Below are positions 36,248 to 43,222 of a stretch of 64,000 nt of DNA, in pieces (position 1 is the first letter of the stretch; every line of letters starts with the position of its first letter). The translations under genes were made by a program, and so were the position numbers. The stretch comes from Methyloligella sp050110875 (GTDB lineage Bacteria > Pseudomonadota > Alphaproteobacteria > Rhizobiales > Methyloligellaceae): assembly GCA_050110875.1 (NCBI GenBank), contig CP188828.1:186001-250000 (forward strand), written 5' to 3'. The notes below the pieces were generated by a model. That model saw nothing but the letters and a program-made list of their open reading frames with translations. It was not told the DNA's origin and did no database searches.

Positions 36248-36727
36248 CTACCCGCTGATGGGACGAGGCCTCATGGAGGGAGCCCCGTAAACCTTGTCCG
36301 CCCGCTCCTCGAAGGCTTCGGTATATTTCCGCACGGCCTTGGCGAACAGCCCGCCCATCAGCCGTTCCAGCATGTGCGAACGGAAGCTGTAGCGGATGAA
36401 GAAATGGATATCGCAGACCTTGTCGTTGAGCGGCGTGAAGCGCCAGCGGTTCTCCAGGAAGGAGAACGGGCCGTCCAGATATTCCACGAGGATGAGGCGC
36501 TCGGCGGGATCGAGCACGACTTCCGTGGTGAGGCTCTCCCGGACCAGCTTGTAGCCCACCTCCATCTTGGCGATGAGCACCTGCTTGGATTCGCGTTCCT
36601 CGCGGCGGACGATCTTCATCGACTCGCAGAGGGGCAGATAACCGGGATATTGCTCGATATCGGCCACCAGCTCGAACATGTCGCGGGCTGAATGGCCGAC
36701 ACGGTGGATGACCTCGTAAGTATGCAT
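36248..36727 (-). CDS. Coq10/RatA-family START-domain protein
   Basis: 159-residue START-like lipid-binding protein of the polyketide cyclase/Coq10 family. Members bind ubiquinone and support its use in respiration; the E. coli homologue RatA was proposed as a translation-inhibiting toxin. Recognised by YEVIHRVGHSARDMFELVADIEQYPGYLPLC and by FLENRWRFTPLNDKVCDIHFFIRYSF. It lies next to lipA, as in most alphaproteobacteria, and converges with the cinA-domain gene. Confidence 0.9.
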   Translation of the reverse strand: MHTYEVIHRVGHSARDMFELVADIEQYPGYLPLCESMKIVRREERESKQVLIAKMEVGYKLVRESLTTEVVLDPAERLILVEYLDGPFSFLENRWRFTPLNDKVCDIHFFIRYSFRSHMLERLMGGLFAKAVRKYTEAFEERADKVYGAPSMRPRPISG

Positions 36728-36751
36728 GAGATGCGTAATCTTCGGGTCTGA

Positions 36752-37723
36752 TTAAGCCCGTATTGCGGCTTCGCGGGCGGCCTTGAGCTTCGCGAAATCG
36801 TCGCCCGCGTGGAAGGACGAGCGGGTGAACGGGCTCGAGGCCACGAGGAGGAAGCCTTTGGCATAGGCCGCTTGCTTGTAGCGCTCGAACTCTTCCGGCT
36901 CCACGTAGCGGTCGATGGCGGCGTGCTTTCGCGTGGGCTGAAGATATTGGCCGATGGTCAGGAAGTCGATCTCCGCGGCGCGCATATCGTCCATGACTGC
37001 GAAGATCTCGTCGGGGTTCTCGCCGAGACCCACCATGATACCCGATTTGGTGAAGCCGGCCGGGTCCTGACGCTTGGCTTCTTTCAGAAGCGCCAGGGAA
37101 TGGGCGTAGTCGGCACCGGGCCGTATGCGCCGGTAGAGAGACGGCACCGTTTCCAGGTTGTGATTGAAGACATCCGGTTTCGCGGCGAGGACGATCTCCA
37201 GCGCCCCTTGCTTCTTGCGGAAATCCGGGGTCAGCACCTCCACCGTCGTGTCAGGGGCATAATGGCGGATCGCTTCGATGGTCTCGGCGAAATGACGTGC
37301 ACCGCCATCTTCGAGGTCGTCGCGGTCGACGGAGGTGATGACGATATGCGCAAGGCCGAGATCGCCCGCGGCGCGTCCGACCCGCTCGGGCTCCGCTAAG
37401 TCGAGAGCGCCGGGCTTGCCGGTGGCTACATTGCAGAAGGCGCAGGCCCGGGTGCAGATCTCGCCCATGATCATGAAGGTGGCGTGGCGCTTTTCCCAGC
37501 ACTCGCCGATATTGGGACAGGCGGCCTCCTCGCAGACCGTATGCAGACCGTGATCCTGCACGATCTTGCGGGTTTCGCGAAAGGCGGGGCCGCCCGGCGC
37601 CTTGACGCGGATCCAAGAGGGTTTGGGCACGACCGGCGTGTCCGGAAGGCGCATCTTCTCCGGATGGCGCGGCCTATTCGGCTGCGGCCGCCTTCCCCCT
37701 CGTGTGTCGATCAGCGTGACCAT
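36752..37723 (-). CDS. lipA: Lipoyl synthase
   Basis: Radical SAM enzyme that inserts two sulfurs into protein-bound octanoyl groups to make lipoyl. It is 323 residues. The auxiliary cluster Cys residues are in CEEAACPNIGECW and the radical SAM cluster in CTRACAFCNV. The conserved C-terminal SSFHAGDDFAKL is present. It is close to the pyruvate dehydrogenase genes that need lipoylation, although no lpd gene lies between them here. Confidence 0.97.
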   Translation of the reverse strand: MVTLIDTRGGRRPQPNRPRHPEKMRLPDTPVVPKPSWIRVKAPGGPAFRETRKIVQDHGLHTVCEEAACPNIGECWEKRHATFMIMGEICTRACAFCNVATGKPGALDLAEPERVGRAAGDLGLAHIVITSVDRDDLEDGGARHFAETIEAIRHYAPDTTVEVLTPDFRKKQGALEIVLAAKPDVFNHNLETVPSLYRRIRPGADYAHSLALLKEAKRQDPAGFTKSGIMVGLGENPDEIFAVMDDMRAAEIDFLTIGQYLQPTRKHAAIDRYVEPEEFERYKQAAYAKGFLLVASSPFTRSSFHAGDDFAKLKAAREAAIRA

Positions 37724-37741
37724 AAGCCAGGCGGCTCCCTA

Positions 37742-37993
37742 TTAGCTGCGGATACGGCGCCAGACGAAAAGCAATAGAATGGCGCCGAGGGTTGCAACAA
37801 GCATTGCGCCCCAAAAACCGTAATCGTCGAAGCCAAAGATTTGTTGCGCCAGCGTGCCGCCGACGAACGAGCCGGCGATACCTACCAGAAGATTGGTGAG
37901 CAAGCCATGATCGCTCGCCGTGACCTTCTCGGCGACGTAGCCCGCGACGAGGCCGATGATGAGCATGCCGAAGAAACCGATTTCCGGTCCCAT
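37742..37993 (-). CDS. GlsB/YeaQ/YmgE-family small membrane protein
   Basis: 83-residue protein with three membrane helices rich in Gly: IGFFGMLIIGLVAGYVAEKV, LVGIAGSFVGGTLAQQIF and GAMLVATLGAILLLFVWRRI. This is the transglycosylase-associated (YeaQ/YmgE) family, often stress-induced; its function is unproven. I use the ATG at 37993 because GGGAGAGG lies just upstream; the frame continues to 38056. Confidence 0.85.
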   Translation of the reverse strand: MGPEIGFFGMLIIGLVAGYVAEKVTASDHGLLTNLLVGIAGSFVGGTLAQQIFGFDDYGFWGAMLVATLGAILLLFVWRRIRS

Positions 37994-38078
37994 GATCCTC
38001 TCCCATTTCAGCTCGGGCTCATATGCCCGCCGATCACTATAGGGTTTCGGTTGCAAAGGGATAGAGGAACCGCCCGTC

Positions 38079-38678
38079 TCACGCCGCCTCCGCCAAGGGC
38101 TTCACCATCAAAATCCAATCGCCGCGATGGCTCCATTCGGCGGGCGGGCACGCCTCTTCTCGCGCCGTTTCGGCATAGCCTACGCGCTGGTAGAGGCGCG
38201 CCGCGCCATGGTTCCAGCTTCCGACGATGACGCTCAAATTGTCTGTCCCCGCCTCTTTCGCTTGGCGTTCCGCCAGGGCCAGGAGGCCTTCGCCGATGCC
38301 GCGGGAGCGAAATTCCGGGAAGGTCGCCAGAACGTTCACATACCAGGAGCCCGGCGCTTTCGATTCCAGGATCACGAGGGGGCGCAAGACCTCCGGCACC
38401 TCTTCGAGGTCGCCGATCTCGTAGGGGGCGTCCAGGGGATAGCCGATCAAGGCGCCGGCGGTCTCGTCATCCTGCTCGGCGACGAACCCGTTCCGGTACG
38501 AGAAGCCGCCCTCGTCCCGCCGGGCGCGAAAGCGACCGAATTCGAGGACCGACTGGCCGGGGGCTTTCAGGCCGCGCCACAGGAAGGCCGGGAGGCCTTC
38601 GCCGGCGATATCGATCAGCACGGCGAGGTCCGAGGAATCGGCGAGCTGCGCGGGGCGGTATGTCGGATTGGAAGTCAT
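38079..38678 (-). CDS. GNAT family N-acetyltransferase
   Basis: 199-residue acetyl-CoA-dependent acyltransferase. The acetyl-CoA-binding motif A is EFRSRGIGEGLLALAERQA, after VNVLATFP, with SVIVGSWNHGAARLYQRVGY as the C-terminal part. The first strand starts YRPAQLADSSDLAVLIDIAGEG. The substrate is unknown. It occupies the region between the E2 gene and lipA where an E3 gene is usual. Confidence 0.85.
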   Translation of the reverse strand: MTSNPTYRPAQLADSSDLAVLIDIAGEGLPAFLWRGLKAPGQSVLEFGRFRARRDEGGFSYRNGFVAEQDDETAGALIGYPLDAPYEIGDLEEVPEVLRPLVILESKAPGSWYVNVLATFPEFRSRGIGEGLLALAERQAKEAGTDNLSVIVGSWNHGAARLYQRVGYAETAREEACPPAEWSHRGDWILMVKPLAEAA

Positions 38679-38687
38679 GGGACGAGC

Positions 38688-39587
38688 CTAGATCAACATC
38701 ATGACGGGGTCTTCCACCAGGGACTTGAAGGCGGCCAGGAGCTTGGCTCCCAGCACGCCGTCGATCACCCGGTGATCGCAGGAGAGAGTCACGGTCATCA
38801 TCGTGACGGTGGCGATCTCGTCGCATTTCGGCACGAGCTGCTTCTCCGCCCGGCCCACGGCGAGGATGCTGGATTGAGGCGGGTTGATGATGGCTGAAAA
38901 CTCCCGGATGCCGTACATGCCGAGATTGGAGATGGCGGTGACGCCGCCTTGATATTCGTGGGGTGCGAGGCGCTTGGACCGGGCGCGCTTGGCCAGATCC
39001 TTCATTTCGTTGGAGATCGCCCGCAAGGGCTTCTGCTCGGCGTTGCGCATGACGGGGGTGTGCAGCCCGCCCTCGTCGAGCGCCACCGCGACGCCGATAT
39101 CGGAGGTCTTGTGGAACAGCATGCCGCCCTCGGTCCAGGTGGCGTTGGCCTTGGGCACTTTCTGCAGCGCGAGCGCCATGGCCTTGATGAGGAAGTCGTT
39201 GACCGAGATGCGGTATTTGTCAGGGCCATCTTGCGGGGATGCGGCATTGACCGTCTTGCGGGTCTTCAACAGCGCGTCGAGCTCGCAATCCACGGTCAGA
39301 TAGAAATGGGGAATGGTGGATTTCGCCTGGCCCAGTTTCTCGGCGATCATCCGCGCCATGGTGGAGTGCTGGACGCGCTCGTAGCTGCCGGGCTCGTAGA
39401 GGGCGAGGATCGCCTCGTCGGACAGGGCCTGGGGCGCAGCGGGTTTGGCGGTCAGTGACGGCTGCGCCTTGCCGATATCCCGGGCGACGATGCGCCCGCC
39501 TGGGCCGGAACCGGAAAGCCGGGACAGATCGATCCCCCGTTCTCTTGCGAGCCGCTTGGCGTATGGCGATGCGATCAGGCGGTCCAT
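38688..39587 (-). CDS. pdhC: Pyruvate dehydrogenase E2 acyltransferase lacking a lipoyl domain
   Basis: Dihydrolipoamide acetyltransferase-type protein of 299 residues. Residues 5-40 are a peripheral subunit-binding domain (ASPYAKRLARERGIDLSRLSG...), residues 41-68 a short linker, and 70-299 the catalytic domain with His272 in SCDHRVIDG. Normal E2 chains are above 400 residues and begin with one or more lipoyl domains; none is present. The ATG at 39587 has GAGG upstream; a GTG at 39620 adds only 11 residues. The region upstream is filled by another gene, so no lipoyl remnant is hidden there. Context and companion E1-beta with a fused lipoyl domain point to pyruvate dehydrogenase. Confidence 0.88.
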   Translation of the reverse strand: MDRLIASPYAKRLARERGIDLSRLSGSGPGGRIVARDIGKAQPSLTAKPAAPQALSDEAILALYEPGSYERVQHSTMARMIAEKLGQAKSTIPHFYLTVDCELDALLKTRKTVNAASPQDGPDKYRISVNDFLIKAMALALQKVPKANATWTEGGMLFHKTSDIGVAVALDEGGLHTPVMRNAEQKPLRAISNEMKDLAKRARSKRLAPHEYQGGVTAISNLGMYGIREFSAIINPPQSSILAVGRAEKQLVPKCDEIATVTMMTVTLSCDHRVIDGVLGAKLLAAFKSLVEDPVMMLI

Positions 39588-39595
39588 GGCGGTCC

Positions 39596-40081
39596 TCAGA
39601 GATCCCGGGCGATCCACCACGCCTCGGAGCGGAACTCCTGCGGCAGGGTGTCGAGGATATCGTCGAGCAGGCCGACCTCGGGGCCGAAACGCTTCTCCGC
39701 CTCGTCCATATAGGCATCTCGCACGGAGCCCGGCAGCTTCTTCCCCGTCCAGGGATCGAAGGGCAGCGTCAGGCGGGACGGGCCGCCATCGAAGACGGGC
39801 ATGCCGAATTCCCGGAAGACGGGATCGTAGACAATGGGCGCTTGCGGATCGCAGGCCGACCAGAGGAGATCGGGAAAATCGGCATAGAGCACCGAGCGCC
39901 GCGGATCGAGATTGAAGGCGTGACGCACGGCGGCCTTATGGCCGGCCACGATCGCGAAAATACCTTCCCAGATTTCCTCCCAGGCCGTCTCGTCGCGATG
40001 GAAATCGGCGAGGCGCTCGAGGGCGGTCAGATTGGCCTCGATCTCCCGGGCGATCTCGTCTTCGGTCAGGTTGCGGGTCAT
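39596..40081 (-). CDS. Unknown protein within the pyruvate dehydrogenase operon
   Basis: 161-residue soluble, acidic protein with no recognised domain. It has no signal peptide or membrane helix. The N-terminal 70 residues look helical (TEDEIAREIEANLTALERLADF), and the C-terminal half contains FDPWTGKKLPGSVRDAYMDEAEKRFG. It begins 15 bases after the E1-beta stop and ends eight bases before the E2 start, so it is almost certainly co-transcribed and made with the complex. A structural or regulatory role in the complex is only an inference. Confidence 0.7.
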   Translation of the reverse strand: MTRNLTEDEIAREIEANLTALERLADFHRDETAWEEIWEGIFAIVAGHKAAVRHAFNLDPRRSVLYADFPDLLWSACDPQAPIVYDPVFREFGMPVFDGGPSRLTLPFDPWTGKKLPGSVRDAYMDEAEKRFGPEVGLLDDILDTLPQEFRSEAWWIARDL

Positions 40082-40096
40082 TGGGTATCCGTAGGC

Positions 40097-41545
40097 TCAA
40101 TCCGCGTAGAGGACTTTCTTCGCCGCTGCGATCACCTGCTCGGTCCGCGGCAGGGCCAGCTTCTCCAGATTGGCGGCATAGGGCATGGGCACGTCGGCGC
40201 CGGAGACGGTCAGCGGCGGCGCGTCGAGATCGTCGAAGCCTTCCCGTGTGACGCGGGCGGAGATCTCCGAAGCGATAGAGCAGACGGGCCAGCTTTCCTC
40301 GATGACGACGATGCGATGGGTCTTGGCGAGGGACGCCAGGATCGTCTCCATGTCGAGGGGGCGAAGGGAGCGCAGGTCGATGATTTCCGCCTCGATCCCC
40401 TCCCCGGCCAGCGTGTCGGCGGCTTCGATGGCGTAGGTCAACCCGCGGGAATAGGAGACGAGGGTCACGTCCTTGCCCTCGCGTAGCACGCGGGCCTTGC
40501 CGATGGGCAGCACATAGTCGTCGAGCTTCGGCACCTTGAACTTCTGGCCGTACAAGATCTCGTTCTCCAGGCAGACGACCGGGTTGGGGTCGCGAATGGC
40601 GGCTTTGAGGAGGCCTTTGGCGTCGGCGGCGCTAAAGGGCGCGATCACCTTCAGGCCCGGCACATGGGCGTACCAGGCCGAATAGTCCTGGCTGTGCTGG
40701 GCGGCGACGCGGGCCGCCGCACCGTTGGGCCCGCGGAAGACGATGGGGCTGCGCATCTGGCCGCCAGACATGTAGTGGGTCTTGGCGGCGGAGTTCACGA
40801 TGTGGTCGATGGCCTGCATGGCGAAGTTCCAGGTCATGAACTCCACGATGGGCTTCAGACCGGCGAAGGCCGCCCCCACGCCGATGCCGGCGAAGGCGTA
40901 TTCGGTGATCGGGGTGTCGATCACGCGCTTCTTGCCGAACTCTTCGAGCAGACCTTGGGTGACCTTGTAGGCGCCCTGATATTCGGCGACCTCCTCGCCC
41001 ATGACGAAGATATCCGGATCGGCGCGCATCTCCTCAGCCATGGCGTCGCGCAGGGCTTCGCGCACGGTCTGGTCGACGAACTCGGTGCCTTCGGGAATCT
41101 CCGGATCGGGTGTGGTCTTCGGCTTGGGAGATGCTTTGGCCTCAGGTTCCGCCGGTGCTTTGGCTTCGGGCTTGGCTGGTGCTTTGGCCTCTGGCTCGGG
41201 CGGTGCTTCTCCCTCTCCCCTCGGGGGAGAGGGTTGGGGTGAGGGGGAGGTTTTTTCCGGCTTCGGCCCATCACCGGGAATCTTGATGTCGGCGGCGTCC
41301 TCGCCCTCGCCCAGCAGAATGGCGATAGGCTGATTGACCGGCACGTGCTCGGTTCCTTCGGACACCAGAAGCTTGCCGACCTTGCCGTCGTCGAGGGCCT
41401 CCACCTCCATGGTCGCCTTATCGGTCTCGATTTCGGCGATCACATCGCCGGTCTTCACCGCATCGCCTTCCTTCACCAGCCATTTGGCGAGGGTCCCCTC
41501 CTCCATGGTGGGCGACAGGGCCGGCATCAGCACTTCTTGAGACAT
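40097..41545 (-). CDS. pdhB: Pyruvate dehydrogenase E1 component beta subunit with lipoyl domain
   Basis: 482 residues. Residues 1-78 form a lipoyl domain (MSQEVLMPALSPTMEEGTLA) with the lipoylated Lys43 in IETDKATMEVEA. Residues 84-150 are a Pro/Ala/Glu/Lys-rich flexible linker coded partly by tandem repeats and a palindromic repeat. The E1-beta transketolase-like domain starts about residue 155 (TVREALRDAMAEEM) with AFAGIGVGAAFAGLKPIVEF and ends with the transketolase C-terminal domain. A lipoyl domain on E1-beta is common in alphaproteobacteria. Here it is the only one visible in the operon. Confidence 0.96.
   Translation of the reverse strand: MSQEVLMPALSPTMEEGTLAKWLVKEGDAVKTGDVIAEIETDKATMEVEALDDGKVGKLLVSEGTEHVPVNQPIAILLGEGEDAADIKIPGDGPKPEKTSPSPQPSPPRGEGEAPPEPEAKAPAKPEAKAPAEPEAKASPKPKTTPDPEIPEGTEFVDQTVREALRDAMAEEMRADPDIFVMGEEVAEYQGAYKVTQGLLEEFGKKRVIDTPITEYAFAGIGVGAAFAGLKPIVEFMTWNFAMQAIDHIVNSAAKTHYMSGGQMRSPIVFRGPNGAAARVAAQHSQDYSAWYAHVPGLKVIAPFSAADAKGLLKAAIRDPNPVVCLENEILYGQKFKVPKLDDYVLPIGKARVLREGKDVTLVSYSRGLTYAIEAADTLAGEGIEAEIIDLRSLRPLDMETILASLAKTHRIVVIEESWPVCSIASEISARVTREGFDDLDAPPLTVSGADVPMPYAANLEKLALPRTEQVIAAAKKVLYAD
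41130..41201 (-). repeat. Three tandem 24-bp repeats in the pdhB linker
   Basis: Three consecutive 24-base units (41130-41153, 41154-41177, 41178-41201) of the form G(A/G)TGCTTTGGC... on the plus strand. They encode PEAKAPAK, PEAKAPAE and PEAKASPK-type octapeptides on the minus strand. The repeats lengthen the mobile arm between the lipoyl and E1-beta domains. Confidence 0.8.
41211..41250. repeat. Palindromic repeat element inserted in frame in pdhB
   Basis: CCCTCTCCCC (41211-41220) and GGGGAGAGGG (41224-41233) form a near-perfect hairpin, followed by TTGGGGTGAGGGGG. This is the dispersed GC-rich palindromic element often met in proteobacterial intergenic DNA, whose translation gives SPSPQPSPPRGEG. 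Here it is read in frame as part of the E1-beta linker. Confidence 0.7.
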
Positions 41546-41575
41546 GTGGGCGCTTCTTGAGAGATGACGATGCTT

Positions 41576-42721
41576 CTAGGCCTTCAGGCTTGGGACAGTC
41601 TCGGGGGAGTCGACCAGGACGTCGGTCCAGAGCTCTTCAGGCGCCGGCTCCGGATCTTCCAGGGCAAAATCGGCGGCTGCGCTCACCACGGCGCGGATTT
41701 CCTTGTCGATCTTTTTGAGGTCTTGCTCGGTGGCCGCGCCACTCTCCATCAGGCGCTTGCCGACCAGCTCGATCGGGTCGTGATGCTCGCGGATATCCTT
41801 CACCTCCTCGCGGGTGCGGTATTTGGCCGGGTCCGACATGGAGTGGCCGCGATAGCGATAGGTGAGCATCTCCAGAATATAGGGTCCGGCGCCGTGGCGG
41901 ACATGCTGGACGGCGCGGGCGCCCGCGTCGGCGACGGCCGAGATATCCATGCCGTCCACCTGCTCGCCCGGAATGCCGAAGGCGGCGCCGCGATTGTAGA
42001 GCTTATGGGCATTGGCGCTGCCGCGCTCCACCGACGTGCCCATGGCGTAGCGGTTGTTCTCGATCACGTAGACGACGGGAAGCTTCCAGAGCGAGGCGAT
42101 ATTGAAGCTCTCGTAGACTTGGCCCTGATTGGCGGCGCCCTCGCCGAAATAGGTCAGGCAGACCCGGTCGTTGCCGCGGTACTGGTTGGCGAAGGCGATG
42201 CCGGTGCCCAGCGGCGCAGGGGTGCCGACGATGCCGTGGCCGCCGTAGAAATCCTTCTCCACGGAGAACATGTGCATGGAGCCGCCCTTGCCCTTGGAGT
42301 AGCCGTGGCGGCGGCCGGTGAGCTCGGCCATGACGTATTTCGGGTCCATGCCGCAGCTCAGCATATGGCCGTGATCGCGATAGGCGGTAATCACCTGATC
42401 GCCCTCCTCGATCACCGTGCGCATGCCGGTGACGATGGCCTCCTGGCCGATATAGAGATGGCAGAAACCCCCGATATGGCCCATGCCGTAGAGCTGTCCG
42501 GCCTTCTCCTCGAAGCGGCGGATCAAGAGCATGGCGCGATAGGCGTCCAGATTGGAGGTGTCGCCCTTGCTGCCGATCACCTCGTCGGCGACCGCCGCGG
42601 CGAAGCTTTCCGCACGGCCATTGCCGTTGCCGTCCGGCGTGGCCGTCTCGCGCGGAGCGTTGGGCGCTGCCTGGGACAGGAAGCGCGGAATCGGCTGGTG
42701 GTAATGGCCTTGAGAACTCAA
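41576..42721 (-). CDS. pdhA: Pyruvate dehydrogenase E1 component alpha subunit
   Basis: Thiamine-diphosphate-dependent decarboxylating subunit. The 381-residue protein has a 50-residue polar N-terminal extension, then LLIRRFEEKAGQLYGMGHIGGFCHLYIGQEA and the phosphorylation-loop-like YRYRGHSMSDPAKYRTREE. The ThDP motif reads YFGEGAANQGQVYESFN: Glu replaces the usual Asp of GDG. It begins the pdhA-pdhB-unknown-pdhC run. A perfect palindrome lies 28-43 bases upstream of the ATG. Confidence 0.96.
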   Translation of the reverse strand: MSSQGHYHQPIPRFLSQAAPNAPRETATPDGNGNGRAESFAAAVADEVIGSKGDTSNLDAYRAMLLIRRFEEKAGQLYGMGHIGGFCHLYIGQEAIVTGMRTVIEEGDQVITAYRDHGHMLSCGMDPKYVMAELTGRRHGYSKGKGGSMHMFSVEKDFYGGHGIVGTPAPLGTGIAFANQYRGNDRVCLTYFGEGAANQGQVYESFNIASLWKLPVVYVIENNRYAMGTSVERGSANAHKLYNRGAAFGIPGEQVDGMDISAVADAGARAVQHVRHGAGPYILEMLTYRYRGHSMSDPAKYRTREEVKDIREHHDPIELVGKRLMESGAATEQDLKKIDKEIRAVVSAAADFALEDPEPAPEELWTDVLVDSPETVPSLKA

Positions 42722-42748
42722 GCGGGCCTCCGTCTGCTCAAGCAGCCG

Positions 42749-42764
42749 CGTGTAATTTTACACG
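42749..42764. promoter_or_regulatory. Perfect palindrome upstream of pdhA
   Basis: CGTGTAA-TT-TTACACG (16 bases) is a perfect inverted repeat located 28-43 bases before the pdhA start. It contains TAAAAT on the transcribed strand, which could be a -10 box. Position and symmetry suggest a repressor operator; no regulator can be named. Confidence 0.5.
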
Positions 42765-42812
42765 CTTCGGGCGCGGTCTGCTACTGACGGTGCGGCTTTG
42801 CGCTGGCTCGCC

Positions 42813-43139
42813 CTAACGTTCGGGGCGCGGCATGAGCGGCGCTGTCGGCGCCTTGCGCTTCATCATCACCACCTCGTCGGGATGGGCGAGGTCGAGAATG
42901 GCCCGGGCGCGTTCGTCCAGCATGTCGGGATCGAGACTTTCGGGACGCAGCAGCGCCACGTCGCGTTCTAGCCGCTTACGGACCTCCCGCAAGCCTGCGA
43001 GCTCGCCCTGAAGCACCTCTTTGCGGGATTGCAGCTCCTCTCGGGCTTTCATGCCGTGATCGCCGCTTTGCAGGCTATAGCCGAAATAAGCGCCGATCCC
43101 GCAGGCCAGAAGCGGGAAGATCAGTGACCGGACACCCAT
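42813..43139 (-). CDS. FtsB/DivIC-family septum formation initiator
   Basis: 108-residue bitopic membrane protein: one N-terminal helix (LIFPLLACGIGAYFGYSL) followed by a coiled coil (REELQSRKEVLQGELAGLREVRKRLERDVALL) and the conserved ARAILDLAHPDEVVM. This matches FtsB, which joins FtsL and FtsQ in the divisome. It lies between eno and pdhA, as ftsB usually does in alphaproteobacteria. Confidence 0.9.
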   Translation of the reverse strand: MGVRSLIFPLLACGIGAYFGYSLQSGDHGMKAREELQSRKEVLQGELAGLREVRKRLERDVALLRPESLDPDMLDERARAILDLAHPDEVVMMKRKAPTAPLMPRPER

Positions 43140-43222
43140 GAGATACGCGTAACCCCCTCCCCCGATGAGATGCGCCGCCAGGCGCGAATCGGCAGTCTCG
43201 GCGAGAAGACGTTAAGCTTGGG

